Of a DNA stretch of 64,000 bases, positions 17,303 to 26,907 are shown piece by piece (position 1 is the first letter of the stretch; each line of letters opens with the position of its first letter). Source of the stretch: Hyphomicrobiales bacterium (lineage in GTDB: Bacteria > Pseudomonadota > Alphaproteobacteria > Rhizobiales > Phreatobacteraceae). The DNA lies in the NCBI GenBank assembly GCA_017304475.1, contig JAFKKV010000030.1, positions 1 through 64,000 of the forward strand. Reading direction: 5' to 3'. A program made the position numbers and the translations under genes. A model generated the notes under the pieces. That model was given only the letters and a program-made list of their open reading frames with translations. It was not told the DNA's origin and did not search any database.

Positions 17303-18678
17303 GCGGCCTTCTCCAGAAGTTTTGCGTTGGCGGAGGGGCGATCGCCGGGATCGCCGCCCTGGGCGCGCACACGGGCGCAGATGGCTTGCGGCGTCACCGC
17401 CCGCGGCTGGATGCCGGCGGAGACGGCGAGGGCCGCCGCGACGCCGGCGGACTGGCCCATGGACATGCAGGGCGGGATCTCGCGCGACATTTTCTGGGCC
17501 GATTCCGTCGCGGAATAATGCCGGCCGGCAACGATCATGCCGTCGACGCCTCCAGGCAGCATGGCGCTGTAGGGGGTGTAGTAGTCGCGGCCGCGCGCCA
17601 CCGTGTCGGGGAAATGGACGCGGTCCATCACATCCTCCTTGGTGACGACATAGTCGCCCTCGAGCAGGCGGGTCTGGCGCACGCCGAGCTGCGGCGCGAC
17701 GTCGACCACGAAGCAGTTCTCGAAGCCGGGCATGCTGGCGCGAACGAAATCGACCAGCGCATAGATCCGCTTGCGGCCCTCGAAATCGGCCTTGGTGATG
17801 TCCTCGACCGTCAGGCCGTCGAGACCGGTCATGTGCGGGCAATTGCACCAGACGACGCCGGGCAGCGGCGTCTTCAGCCACCACAGGTCCCAGGAGCCGC
17901 CCATGGTGCGCTTGGCCTGGCGATCGACCAGGGCATATTTCTCCGGCTCCTCGAAACGAAAGCGCTCGGCCGCTTCGGTGTCGACGCCGCCGAGGCGGAA
18001 CACGGTGGTGAGGATGTAGGAGCCATGGACGAAATTCGCGCCCGCGGCGGCGGCCACGTCGAGATCGCCCGTCGCGTCGATCACCACGTCGCCCATGATC
18101 GCCTGACGGCCGGCCTTGGTCTCGCAGACGACGCCCTTGATCCGGTTGCCGTCCATGACGGCGCGCGAGAACCAGGAATGCAGCCGGACGTCGACGCCGG
18201 CCTCGGCGATCATCTCGTTTGCGACGCGCTTCCAGCCGTCCGGATCGAACGAGGCGGCCATGACGATCGGTGCGGGCTTGGTCTGGGCGCGGAAGTCGAA
18301 AGCGCCCCAGCGCGCCCATTTGCGGTAGAGCTCGTGGCTCTGGCCACGCTCCTCGGGCGGCGGAAACACGCAGGCGCCGACCTTGGCCATCCGGTCGATC
18401 ATCTCGGTGCAGATGCCTGTGGTCGTCACCTCGTCGCCGTTATGCATGTCGTCGAGCACCAGCACCATGCCGCCGGCGGCGAGCCCGCCGAGATAGGGAT
18501 AGCGCTCGATCATGGTCACCGAGGCGCCCTCGCGCCTTGCGGCGACCGCCGCCGAAAAACCGGCCGGGCCACCGCCGACCACCACCACGTCGGAACGCGC
18601 GACCACGGTCGCCTCGCCAGCCGCTTCGACAATACGATCCCGGGGATCGTGATCCTGGCCCACATGCTTCTTGGTCAC
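17299..18678 (-). CDS. FAD-dependent oxidoreductase (FAD_oxidored type)
   Basis: 459 residues. GTG 18678 has GGGAGG six bases upstream and is preferred over longer frames. A GG-motif VVVVGGGPAGFSAAVAARRE begins near residue 27. An internal DVVIDATGDLDVAA block and a C-terminal GGVDGMIVAGRHYSATE segment complete the FAD_oxidored fold, which is shared with fumarate-reductase-like flavoproteins and some heterodisulfide-reductase-like enzymes. With the ferredoxin in the same operon, it probably reduces or oxidises the imported substrate or its CoA ester. Confidence 0.8.
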   Translation of the reverse strand: MTKKHVGQDHDPRDRIVEAAGEATVVARSDVVVVGGGPAGFSAAVAARREGASVTMIERYPYLGGLAAGGMVLVLDDMHNGDEVTTTGICTEMIDRMAKVGACVFPPPEERGQSHELYRKWARWGAFDFRAQTKPAPIVMAASFDPDGWKRVANEMIAEAGVDVRLHSWFSRAVMDGNRIKGVVCETKAGRQAIMGDVVIDATGDLDVAAAAGANFVHGSYILTTVFRLGGVDTEAAERFRFEEPEKYALVDRQAKRTMGGSWDLWWLKTPLPGVVWCNCPHMTGLDGLTVEDITKADFEGRKRIYALVDFVRASMPGFENCFVVDVAPQLGVRQTRLLEGDYVVTKEDVMDRVHFPDTVARGRDYYTPYSAMLPGGVDGMIVAGRHYSATESAQKMSREIPPCMSMGQSAGVAAALAVSAGIQPRAVTPQAICARVRAQGGDPGDRPSANAKLLEKAA

Positions 18679-18695
18679 GACGACCTCCCGATGGT

Positions 18696-19526
18696 TCAGT
18701 GAGTGTTTGCCGGCTGCCAGCGCACCACCAGTTGCTCGACGGCGACGATGGTGACGAAGAACAGCACGGAGAAAGCGGAGCCGACGAGGACGGTTGCGTA
18801 GAGCATCGCCGAGTCGAAATTGTAGGTGGACTGGATGATCAGGGCGCCGATGCCGGTGGTCGACCCGATCCACTCGCCGACGATGGCGCCGATCACCGAG
18901 GTGGAGGCGGCGATCTTCAGGGCCGAGAACAGGAAGGGCAGCGAGTTGCGCAGACGCAGCTTGAAGAAGACCTCGCGGTTGGAGGCCGACAGAACGCGCA
19001 TCAGCTCCATGGCCTGCGGGTTCACCGATTCAAGCCCGCGCACCATGTTGACCAGCGTCGGGAAGAAGCAGATCAGCGCCGCGATGGCGATTTTCGGCTC
19101 CATGCCATTGCCGAGCAGCAGCACCAGGATCGGCGCCTTGGCGACGACGGGAATGGTGTTGACCACCACCACCACGGGGAAAAAGGCCTCTTCCAGCGCC
19201 TTCTTGTGAACGAAGACCGTGGCGATCAGGATCGCCGCCAGATTGCCGAGCGTGAAGCCGGCCAGCGCCTCGATCGCGGTCGGCAGGAGGTTGGCCAGCA
19301 GCACGTCGATCTTGGTCCATAGCGTATAGGCGACGAGCTGCGGCGAGGGCGCCACGAAGACCGGCACGTTGAACAGCCAGACGATGCCGGCCCAGAGCAG
19401 CAGGGCCGAGAGAATGCCGGCGGTCGGCAGCAGCCGCCGGCGCCATTGCAGCCTGCGGCGGGCGATGCGGTGGGCCTCCTCGGCGGCGGCGAGGCCCGGA
19501 TCGACGGCGAGATCGACTGAGGTCAT
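18696..19526 (-). CDS. ABC transporter permease (SsuC/TauC type)
   Basis: 276 residues with about six membrane segments and the ABC permease coupling loop [13 protein letters not shown] near residue 218. The family serves the NMT1/SsuA substrate-binding proteins (sulfonates, nitrate, pyrimidine precursors, aromatic acids). The start overlaps the stop of the ATPase gene by four bases. Confidence 0.87.
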   Translation of the reverse strand: MTSVDLAVDPGLAAAEEAHRIARRRLQWRRRLLPTAGILSALLLWAGIVWLFNVPVFVAPSPQLVAYTLWTKIDVLLANLLPTAIEALAGFTLGNLAAILIATVFVHKKALEEAFFPVVVVVNTIPVVAKAPILVLLLGNGMEPKIAIAALICFFPTLVNMVRGLESVNPQAMELMRVLSASNREVFFKLRLRNSLPFLFSALKIAASTSVIGAIVGEWIGSTTGIGALIIQSTYNFDSAMLYATVLVGSAFSVLFFVTIVAVEQLVVRWQPANTH

Positions 19527-20302
19527 ATGCCCCTCCCCAAGGCGTCGCGGAGCGTGCCGGCCATGGTCACGAAAGCCTGCGTTTCACGAATGCCGAGGTC
19601 ACGGTCGACGGGCAGGTCGACCGGCACCGTGGCGGCGACCCGGCCGGGATTGGCCGCGAGCACCAGCACCTGCTCGCCGAGGAACATGGCCTCGTAGACC
19701 GAGTGGGTGACGAACAGGATGGTCGTCTTGGTCTCGCGCCAGATACGCCTGAGCTCCTCGTTGAGCCGGTCGCGGGTGATCTCGTCGAGCGCTCCGAAAG
19801 GCTCGTCCATCAGGAGCAGCCGCGGACCGCCGAGCAAAGCGCGGGCGATCGACACGCGCTGGCGCATGCCGCCGGACAGTTCATGGGGGAAGCTGCCTTC
19901 CCACCCCTCCAGCCCGACCAGTTTCAACAGCTCGCGCGGCGTCGGCGCATTGGCCGGCAGCGCCCGCCGGCCGCCGACTTCCAGCGGCAGCTCGACATTC
20001 TGCAGGGCGGTGCGCCAGGGCAGCAGGGCCGCGTCCTGGAACACGAAACCGAAGGAGCGCGCCTGGCGCGCCTCCTCCGGCGACATGCCGAACACCGAGA
20101 CGTCGCCCGAGGACGGCGAGACCAGGTCGGCGACCACCCTGAGAAGCGTCGACTTGCCGCAACCGGACGGCCCGAGCAGGCTGAGGAAGCCGCCCGGATT
20201 CAGCGAGAAGGAGACGTCGTGCAGCGCGGTGACGGTGCGCCGGTCCGTGACGAAACGGACCGAGATGTTCCTGCAATCGACGGCATTCGAAGGCGCGCGC
20301 AT
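19523..20302 (-). CDS. ABC transporter ATP-binding protein (SsuB/TauB type)
   Basis: 259 residues. Walker [10 protein letters not shown] near residue 44, Q-loop [13 protein letters not shown] near 90, signature LSGGMRQR near 143, Walker [14 protein letters not shown] near 163 and the H-loop His in FVTHSVYEA are intact. It energises the adjacent permease. Its start is 92 bases from the end of the binding-protein gene, a larger gap than elsewhere in the run. Confidence 0.9.
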   Translation of the reverse strand: MRAPSNAVDCRNISVRFVTDRRTVTALHDVSFSLNPGGFLSLLGPSGCGKSTLLRVVADLVSPSSGDVSVFGMSPEEARQARSFGFVFQDAALLPWRTALQNVELPLEVGGRRALPANAPTPRELLKLVGLEGWEGSFPHELSGGMRQRVSIARALLGGPRLLLMDEPFGALDEITRDRLNEELRRIWRETKTTILFVTHSVYEAMFLGEQVLVLAANPGRVAATVPVDLPVDRDLGIRETQAFVTMAGTLRDALGRGI

Positions 20303-20394
20303 GGTGGGCCTGTCCCGGCTCGTTCGAATAAGGAGGCCGCCTCCGGCTCGATGCCGTGCATCGCCGGAGGCATGTCATTCAAAGGCCGCGGCGG

Positions 20395-21408
20395 TCAGCC
20401 GATCCTGGCCCGCGTCTCGGCGGTCGCCTTGAGGATATCGAGGGTCATGACCTCTTCGAGCTTCGGCGTCTTGCGGCTGAACTGGCCGAGCTGGGCATAG
20501 AGGTCGATCTGCTCTTGCCAGACCGCCGGATCCATGGTGCCCCAACCCTCGGCCGCGGTGCGCGCCGAGAAGGCATATTCGAGCATGACGTCGAGCGCGA
20601 CACGCTCGTCGGCGCGGTTGAGATTGGGGAACTCCTTGACCAGCATGTCGGTTGCCGCGTCCCGGTTGGCATGGGCATAGGCCCAGCCCTTGGCGCTGGC
20701 GCGCAGGAATTTCGCCAGGACGTCGCCCTTTTTCTGGATGGTGTCGACGGTGGCGTAATAGGGCAGGGCATAGAGCCGGACGCCGGCATCCCACAGTCTC
20801 AGATCGACACGATCGGGGCCGAGAACCTTGAGCGCCGTGGTATTGGTCAGCCATCCCGTGACCACGTCCACCTGGCCGGTCAGGAGCGGCACCATGTCCG
20901 AGCCGATGGTGATGATCTGCACGTCGCGCTCGGCGATCTTGTTTTTAGCCAAGAGAGCGCGCAGCAGGATCACGCCGGTCGCCTGAACGCCGACCTTCTT
21001 GCCGATCATGTCCTTGGCCTCGCGGACCGGGTTCTTCTTCAGCGAGAAATAGGTGTAGGGATGCACCTGCGCGCCGGTGGCGAAGCAGCGGATCGGCAGG
21101 TCCTGGGATGCCGCCAGCATCAGGGACGGGCTGGACGAGACCTGGCCGATTTCGTGCCGCCCGGACGCGACCACCGCGACGCCGTCGACATTGGGGCCGC
21201 CGGCCTGGAAGCGCAGCTCGACCCCTTCCTGGGTGTAGTAGCCGAGCTGCTTGGCGCAGACCTCGCCGATCTGATTGCCGGAGAGAAGCCAGCCGAGCTG
21301 GAGGTTGATCACCGGGTGTGCCTGCGCCTGGGCGCCCCAGCCTGCGTCGATGCTGACGAGGGCACCGGTCGCGGCCGTCGTCTTCAAGAAATTCCTGCGA
21401 TCCATCAT
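20395..21408 (-). CDS. ABC transporter substrate-binding protein, NMT1 family
   Basis: 337 residues with a Tat-type signal (DRRNFLKTTAATGAL) ending near AQAQA. The mature part has NMT1/SsuA features, including LQLGWLLSGNQIG at the start and the KVGVQATG hinge region. It binds the transported compound in the periplasm; the ligand class cannot be told from sequence. First gene of the minus-strand run, divergent from the amidohydrolase gene at 21597 across 188 bases. Confidence 0.88.
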   Translation of the reverse strand: MMDRRNFLKTTAATGALVSIDAGWGAQAQAHPVINLQLGWLLSGNQIGEVCAKQLGYYTQEGVELRFQAGGPNVDGVAVVASGRHEIGQVSSSPSLMLAASQDLPIRCFATGAQVHPYTYFSLKKNPVREAKDMIGKKVGVQATGVILLRALLAKNKIAERDVQIITIGSDMVPLLTGQVDVVTGWLTNTTALKVLGPDRVDLRLWDAGVRLYALPYYATVDTIQKKGDVLAKFLRASAKGWAYAHANRDAATDMLVKEFPNLNRADERVALDVMLEYAFSARTAAEGWGTMDPAVWQEQIDLYAQLGQFSRKTPKLEEVMTLDILKATAETRARIG

Positions 21409-21596
21409 CTCTCGCGCTCCCCTGGTTGCGCTGGATTTCCGCCGGTTCCGGCTGTTGATGGACAGTCATGAGACCATAACAAAAGCGTTCTCAGAAGATC
21501 AATTATTCGGCAGTTCTGTCCTAAAAATTAGCACGCCTGGAGAACGATTGACCCTTTCTCCGGCCGGTGCTTGCCTCGCCATTCGAGGAGATCGCC

Positions 21597-22859
21597 ATGG
21601 CCTTGGTCCTGACCCACGCGACCGTTCTGACCGTCGACGGCGCCGATCGCGTGCTCGATGATCGCGACATCCAGATCGAGGGAGCGAGGATCGCGGCGAT
21701 CGGGCCGGGCGGTTCGCTGGCGGGGCCGGGCGATACCAGGCTCGACTGCGCCCGCGGCGTCGTCATGCCCGGCTTCGTCAACACCCATACCCATGCCGCC
21801 ACCGCGCTGTTTCGCGGCCTCGCCGACGACAAGCCGCGCGAGTTCTGGCCGGAGGGCAGCTACAGCGTGCCCGGCCAGGAGCGCTTCACGGCGGCCGACT
21901 ACCGGGCCTCGCTGGCGGCGGCCTGTGCCGAGTTCCTCGGCAATGGCGTCACTACCATTGCCGACCGCGTCGCCAAGATGGATCTGCTGGCGCCGGTCAT
22001 TGCCGCAAGCGGCATGCGCGCCGTGGTCGGCAGCACCATTGCCGATGTTGCCGGGCCAGCCGATTGGGGCTCGACCGAGCGGACCCTCGAGCGCTATGGC
22101 GTCGATCCCGCGGCGTCGCGGGTTTTCGCCGGCATCGCGCCACATGCGCTGGACACCTGCTCGGATGCGCTGCTCGCCGAATGCGCCCGCCGCGCGGTCC
22201 AGACCGGTGCGAAAGTGTTCCTGCATGTCGCGCAGAGCGAGGCGGAGGTCGCCAGCATCCGCCGGCGCGGCCATGCGGGCGCGCTTGCCTGCCTGCGCTG
22301 CGCGGGGCTCACCGGACCGGATGTGGTCGCCGCCCATTGCATCTATCTCGACGAGAGCGAGATCGACGGCTTCTGTGCCGACGGCACGGCGATCTGCCAT
22401 TGCCCGGCGAGCAATCTCAAGATCGAGGCGCGCACCCTGCCGCTCGCCCGCTATCTCGGCCGCACTCCTGTTGGTCTCGGCACCGACTGGACCGCCTCCA
22501 ACAACAGCATGGACATGTTCTGGGAAATGCGGCTGGCGGCTCTGGTCGGCAAGATGAAGGCCGACGACCCGGAAGTTCTCGATACCAGGCAGATGTTGCG
22601 GCTGGCGACCATCGACGGGGCGAGGGTGCTCGGCATCGACCATCTCGTCGGCAGTGTCGAAACCGGCAAGCGTGCCGACCTCGTCGTTCTCGACCGCGAC
22701 GCACTCGAGATGATGCCGCTTCACGACGCCATTTCCAACGTCGTCTATTCGGCCTCGCCGCGCAGTGTCCGCGACGTGCTGGTCGACGGCGAGGTCCGGG
22801 TCAGGGCTCATCGCCTCGTGCAGGATCCGCGCAACTGGGTTGAGGCGGGCAGCGCGTAG
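21597..22859 (+). CDS. TRZ/ATZ-type amidohydrolase
   Basis: 420 residues from ATG 21597, chosen for its GAGGAG site over an in-frame start 30 bases earlier. Metal motifs are GFVNTHTHAAT near residue 60, the His in FLHVAQSE, AAHC and the Asp in LGTDWTASNN. This is the chlorohydrolase/aminohydrolase branch (TrzA, AtzA, SAH/MTA deaminase). Divergence from an NMT1 ABC importer suggests that the importer substrate is a nitrogen-containing ring or amidine opened or deaminated by this enzyme. It is the second such enzyme in the window and is clearly distinct from the one at 9668. Confidence 0.87.
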   Translation: MALVLTHATVLTVDGADRVLDDRDIQIEGARIAAIGPGGSLAGPGDTRLDCARGVVMPGFVNTHTHAATALFRGLADDKPREFWPEGSYSVPGQERFTAADYRASLAAACAEFLGNGVTTIADRVAKMDLLAPVIAASGMRAVVGSTIADVAGPADWGSTERTLERYGVDPAASRVFAGIAPHALDTCSDALLAECARRAVQTGAKVFLHVAQSEAEVASIRRRGHAGALACLRCAGLTGPDVVAAHCIYLDESEIDGFCADGTAICHCPASNLKIEARTLPLARYLGRTPVGLGTDWTASNNSMDMFWEMRLAALVGKMKADDPEVLDTRQMLRLATIDGARVLGIDHLVGSVETGKRADLVVLDRDALEMMPLHDAISNVVYSASPRSVRDVLVDGEVRVRAHRLVQDPRNWVEAGSA

Positions 22860-23199
22860 ACGCGGGGAGATGTGTTGACTTGTCGTTTTCGAGGCGGATA
22901 GCTTGCCCGCCTGTTCGATTGGGCATGGCAGGGATCTGGCCCGACCGTCATCTCGGCGCACGCATCGCAAAACATGTCGGGCTCCTGTGCCGGACCATGA
23001 TTTCGAAACGCGTCGCGTCGCTCAGCCAGTGTGTGCCGGCCTGCATGACCGCTGTCGTGACGGCCGGGAAGGATGATCCGCATGGGGCGGACGGCCGCGG
23101 TCGGAGCTTCGAAGGAGGCGTGCGGCCGATGCTTCCTGGAACCTGTTCGATGCATTACTTCGCGCGTGGTTGGCAGCGGCACGTCGGGTGGAAACAGCC
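22860..23199. other. Intergenic region, nothing recognised
   Basis: 340 bases between the amidohydrolase and the AraC gene. Open frames here have no ribosome site or recognisable protein. It presumably holds the AraC promoter, but no clear -35/-10 pair was found. Confidence 0.5.
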
Positions 23200-24198
23200 A
23201 TGATCGCATCCTCGTCACCGATTGCGGACCATTTGTTCGGTGCCGAACATTTGCTGCTTGCCAGCGGCGATGTCGACGAGGTCGTCCACGGTTGCAGCAG
23301 GGCCCTCAGGCCGCACGATCTCTTCATGCGGGGGCGGAGCTCCGAGCTTGCCGCACGCCTGCACCATCTCCCGATCGGTCCACTGTCGCTCAGCCGGCTC
23401 TGTTACGGGGGCGATGTCACCATCGTGCCGGCCAAGCCCGAGGGCGACAATTTCCTCATTACCTTGCCCTTGGGAGGCAATGCGCGATTTTGCTACGGCT
23501 CCTCGGCGACCGACGTCGCGTCGGGCCATGGAACGATCGTGGGGCCTTACCAAGACTTTCGTCTGGACATCGACGGTGCCTTCGATCAGATCCTGCTGCG
23601 GCTCGACCGCCAGCGCGTCGAGGCGATTTGCGCCAACCTGCTGGAGTTGGAGAAGCCCGCGGCGGTTCACTTCGAGCTTGCGCTGAGCGTCATGCCGGCC
23701 TTCTGGCACAAGCTTCTCGACGCCGCGGCAAGTCTCTCGACATTCAGCGCCGTGTCGGTGCACGCGAAAATGTGTGCTCAGCTTGAAGAGCTGATCATCC
23801 AGTCTCTGCTGGTGGCGCAGCCGAACAATTTCAGCGCCGCGATTTCCGCACCCCCTCGGCTTGCGCCGTCCGCGCAAGTGCGGAAGGCCATGGACTATAT
23901 GCGTCACCACATTGCCGAGCCGATCCGCCCGAGCCAGGTGGCGCGCCATTGCGGCGTCGGCCTGCGCAGCCTGCAGGCCGGATTTCAGCGCGACCTGGGC
24001 ACCTCGCCCAGCCAATGGCTGCGTGCGGAACGGCTGGAGCGTGTCCACGCCGTTCTTTCGTCGGCCGCACCCGGCAGTCTCGCGATAACGGACGTGGCCC
24101 TGCAATGGGGCTTCTTCCACCTGGGCGAATTCGCTGCCCAATTCAAGGCGCGGTTCGGCGAAAAACCTTCCGCAGTTCTGGCCAAACGGCGCCCCTGA
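23200..24198 (+). CDS. AraC family transcriptional regulator
   Basis: 332 residues from ATG 23200; a TTG 30 bases upstream is the alternative. An N-terminal AraC-binding-like sensor domain (residues 1-200) is followed by the double helix-turn-helix: VARHCGVGLRSLQAGFQRDLG near 245-265, then ITDVALQWGFFHLGEFAAQFKARFG near 295-320. The start is isolated and the gene points toward the outer-membrane transporter 150 bases downstream. A 14-base direct repeat at 24224 and 24245 lies between them and is the likely operator, so activation of the downstream operon is expected. Confidence 0.88.
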   Translation: MIASSSPIADHLFGAEHLLLASGDVDEVVHGCSRALRPHDLFMRGRSSELAARLHHLPIGPLSLSRLCYGGDVTIVPAKPEGDNFLITLPLGGNARFCYGSSATDVASGHGTIVGPYQDFRLDIDGAFDQILLRLDRQRVEAICANLLELEKPAAVHFELALSVMPAFWHKLLDAAASLSTFSAVSVHAKMCAQLEELIIQSLLVAQPNNFSAAISAPPRLAPSAQVRKAMDYMRHHIAEPIRPSQVARHCGVGLRSLQAGFQRDLGTSPSQWLRAERLERVHAVLSSAAPGSLAITDVALQWGFFHLGEFAAQFKARFGEKPSAVLAKRRP

Positions 24199-24223
24199 AC
24201 CCGGCGCGCATCGAGGAAAAATG

Positions 24224-24258
24224 CGCGATCCCGATAGTGCTTCTCGCGATCCCGATAG
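24224..24258 (+). repeat. Tandem 14-bp direct repeat, candidate AraC operator
   Basis: CGCGATCCCGATAG occurs at 24224-24237 and again at 24245-24258. The 21-base period equals two DNA turns, the spacing expected for two AraC subunits on one face. It ends 90 bases before the start of the outer-membrane protein gene. Confidence 0.7.
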
Positions 24259-24348
24259 CGCCTGCTCCCACCCTGTTCATGATCCGGCCATTGAACTCTG
24301 CCGTCGCCGTTGCGCGAACAGAGCAGAGACCTTGGACCGGGGGGAGAG

Positions 24349-25344
24349 ATGCTTTCCAAAGGGATTTTTGCGACCGCGTTGACAGTCTGTCTGGCGGCCA
24401 CCACGAAACCTCTTGCCGCCTACGAGGCCGGCTATATCGGCTCGGCGCAGAAGCCGGGTCTCGTGCTGGGGCTTTCTGCGGCGACGCCGCCGCCCGGCCT
24501 CTACGCGTTCAACCAGGTGCTGACCTATTCGGGACAGCTCCTCGGTCCGGGGGCGCCAGGTGCAGGCGGCGACAGAACGGCCGTTCATGTGGCCGGCGCC
24601 GCTGTCGGGCTCCTGTGGGTTCCCGGATGGACCCTGTTCGGTGCGACCTACAGCGCGGTTGCCGTCCAGCCGTTCATGATGGTCGATGTCGGCGCGCCGG
24701 TGAACGTCAATCCGGCGGGCATGCACAACACCTTTCTGGCTCCGGTCGAACTGAGCTGGAAGCTGGGCGACAGCGGCCTTTACGCCAAGGCCGGTCTCGG
24801 CATGTGGCTGCCGACCGGCACGGTCAATGGTGCCAACGGTCTGGGAAATGTCGGCGCTCCCTGGTGGACGTTTCAGCCAAACCTCGTGGTTTCCTACGTC
24901 AAGGATGGTTGGAATCTCACAGCCAACGTCTTTCACGAGATCAACACTGCCAATAGCGTGACCGGGTATCGAAGCGGCGACGTCCTCCACGCCGAATTCA
25001 CCGCGACCAGGACGATCGGCAATTGGACCATCGGCCCGGTGGCCTATTACGCCGGGCAGGTGACGAACGACCGGTCCAGCGCATTCTATGGCGGGGCGAT
25101 CAACGCCAATCGCTATGATATCTGGGCCGCCGGCGCGATGGTCGGATACAATTTCGGCCCTGCCGCGTTGAACCTCTGGGCGACGCAGGAGATTTCGGCC
25201 AATGCCCGCGGCGGCACGCCGCGCTCTGGTGCCGACAGCGCGACAATTTCCCGGGGCTTCAGCGTTTTCGCCAGCCTGAGCTATCGGCTGTGGGCTCCGG
25301 ATGCCCCCGGCGCGGCGCCATCGCGGCCGATGTTTCACAAATAG
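24349..25344 (+). CDS. Outer-membrane transporter, MetA-pathway phenol degradation family
   Basis: 331 residues from ATG 24349 behind a GGGGAGAG site. A signal peptide ends near TTKPLAAYEAG. The mature part alternates short beta-strands with Gly/Asn turns, and a C-terminal strand ends in SLSYRLW, as in the phenol_MetA_deg family of outer-membrane channels. Members admit hydrophobic aromatics or related compounds. It is followed by a hydrolase and an NTF2-like protein, suggesting uptake and processing of a hydrophobic substrate under AraC control. Confidence 0.75.
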   Translation: MLSKGIFATALTVCLAATTKPLAAYEAGYIGSAQKPGLVLGLSAATPPPGLYAFNQVLTYSGQLLGPGAPGAGGDRTAVHVAGAAVGLLWVPGWTLFGATYSAVAVQPFMMVDVGAPVNVNPAGMHNTFLAPVELSWKLGDSGLYAKAGLGMWLPTGTVNGANGLGNVGAPWWTFQPNLVVSYVKDGWNLTANVFHEINTANSVTGYRSGDVLHAEFTATRTIGNWTIGPVAYYAGQVTNDRSSAFYGGAINANRYDIWAAGAMVGYNFGPAALNLWATQEISANARGGTPRSGADSATISRGFSVFASLSYRLWAPDAPGAAPSRPMFHK

Positions 25345-25458
25345 CACGACCGCCTTTCGCTCAGCGCGCGGCGATCGCGCGCGTCAATCGCATCGTTCAC
25401 GCGTCCGATCCGGCCGTGCGTGAACGCGTCGTAAAGCGCTGCTTTCGCGCGCCATCGG

Positions 25459-26229
25459 ATGCCTACTCACAGATATCGAATGGAGATTGCCGTGTCCTAT
25501 GCGGTGGAAGACTGGGGTGATGGAGACGACCGGATCGTTCTGGTCCACGGCAGCCTTGGGGTTGGTGCGACGGCCTTTTCCGAGCAGAGGGCGCTCGGCG
25601 ATTCGTTCACGCTCTCGGTGATGACGCGTCGGGGTTATGGCGACTCCGGGCGGATCGGCTCGGTGGATGTGCTCAGGGATGCAGCCGACGTCACCGCGTT
25701 GCTGGGGCAGGGCGCCCATCTCGTCGGAACATCCATGGGCGGCATCGTCGCGATGAACGCGGCGGGCCTTCGTCCCGATCTCGTGCGATCGCTCACGGTG
25801 ATCGAGCCGCCGGCCTTCGCGCTCGCGTGTGATCTGCCGGCAGTGCGCCGTGTCTCGGATGGGTTGAAGACCCATTGGGCAAGTGCCGATCCGGCCGAAC
25901 TCCATGTCTTCGTGACCGGATTCGTTGCAGCGCTCGAAATGGAAATGCCGCTTCCCGATCCGCTCCCGGCGCCGGTCGCCGCCGCTGCGGTCAATCTCGT
26001 CACCGAACGGCCATGGCGCGTCGACGTGCCGATTGGCGCCGTAGCCGATGCGTCCTTCCCGAAGCTCGTCGTCACCGGCGGCTGGAGCGAGGCTTTCGAT
26101 GGCATCTGCGAGCGGCTCGCCGGCCTGCTCGACGTCGCATGTCATCGCCTGCCGGGAGCCGGGCACGCCGTGCAGAAGGTCGGCGCGCCCTTCAACGACC
26201 TCTTGCGCAGGCATATCGCCTCCGCCTGA
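25459..26229 (+). CDS. Alpha/beta fold hydrolase
   Basis: 256 residues. An ATG at 25480 inside the frame could be the true start. VHGSLGVG near residue 30 is the HG oxyanion block, GTSMGG near 91 carries the nucleophile Ser, and the C-terminal GAGHAVQ supplies the His. The acid residue is less obvious; the usual position lies in VVTGGWSEAFD. This layout fits esterases, C-C hydrolases and haloperoxidase-like enzymes, and the substrate is undetermined. Confidence 0.8.
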   Translation: MPTHRYRMEIAVSYAVEDWGDGDDRIVLVHGSLGVGATAFSEQRALGDSFTLSVMTRRGYGDSGRIGSVDVLRDAADVTALLGQGAHLVGTSMGGIVAMNAAGLRPDLVRSLTVIEPPAFALACDLPAVRRVSDGLKTHWASADPAELHVFVTGFVAALEMEMPLPDPLPAPVAAAAVNLVTERPWRVDVPIGAVADASFPKLVVTGGWSEAFDGICERLAGLLDVACHRLPGAGHAVQKVGAPFNDLLRRHIASA

Positions 26230-26255
26230 ACCTCATCATTGCCAGGAGACCATCG

Positions 26256-26702
26256 ATGACCATTACGACGGCCGACAAGATCGAAATCCAGGACCTCGCC
26301 GCACGGACCTATATCGGGCTGGACAGCGAGGACGCTGCCGGGTTCGCCGCCGGCTTCGCCACTGACGGGGTTTTCGTCGCCCCCTATGGCGAATTCGTCG
26401 GCCCCGCCGCGGTCCAGGATTTCATCACGGGCCACATCGCAGCCGGCAAGGAAGATGGCGTGCGCCATTTCCTGACCAATCATGTCGTCGATGCGCACGA
26501 CGATGGCGCACGATACCGCTTCTACATCATCAAGATGAACATCGCGATCGGCCCGGTCGCGATCGCGACCGCGGGCGGCGATTGCATCGTCACGCGGGAG
26601 GCGGAAGGCTGGCGCTTCAAGCGCTTCCAGTTGATCATCGATCCGGCGATGTTCGGCGATGCCAAGCCGGTGGTGGCGCCTGCGCGCCCCGCCGCGGCGT
26701 GA
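26256..26702 (+). CDS. SnoaL/NTF2-like protein
   Basis: 148 residues; CAGGAG lies seven bases before the ATG and 26 bases separate it from the hydrolase stop. The NTF2 fold is indicated by YIGLDSEDAAGFAAGFATDG followed by the FVGPAAVQDFITGH helix and a C-terminal strand pair around WRFKRFQLIID. Members include hydroxylating, isomerising and non-catalytic binders of small hydrophobic molecules. Probably acts with the preceding hydrolase. Confidence 0.75.
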   Translation: MTITTADKIEIQDLAARTYIGLDSEDAAGFAAGFATDGVFVAPYGEFVGPAAVQDFITGHIAAGKEDGVRHFLTNHVVDAHDDGARYRFYIIKMNIAIGPVAIATAGGDCIVTREAEGWRFKRFQLIIDPAMFGDAKPVVAPARPAAA

Positions 26703-26734
26703 CATATCGCGCGTGACATCGCGTCAATCCCGGC

Positions 26735-26752
26735 GGCGGGCTCGCGCCCGCC
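26735..26752 (+). terminator. Weak terminator-like hairpin
   Basis: GGCGGGC and GCCCGCC pair around a TCGC loop, 33 bases after the NTF2-like stop. Only TTT follows, five bases later, so efficiency is doubtful. Confidence 0.35.
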
Positions 26753-26907
26753 TGCCGTTTCGCGCCCGATCTTCCTTGCGCGCCGGACGAGATGGCGAAG
26801 CGGGATCCGATCTTTCGGCGCGGACTGCGATCAGGCTCCCTGGCCTTCCCCCCTTAGGGAATAACAGGCTTGGCGGGGCGCCGGGAACGGCAATGGCGGT
26901 CGGATGA

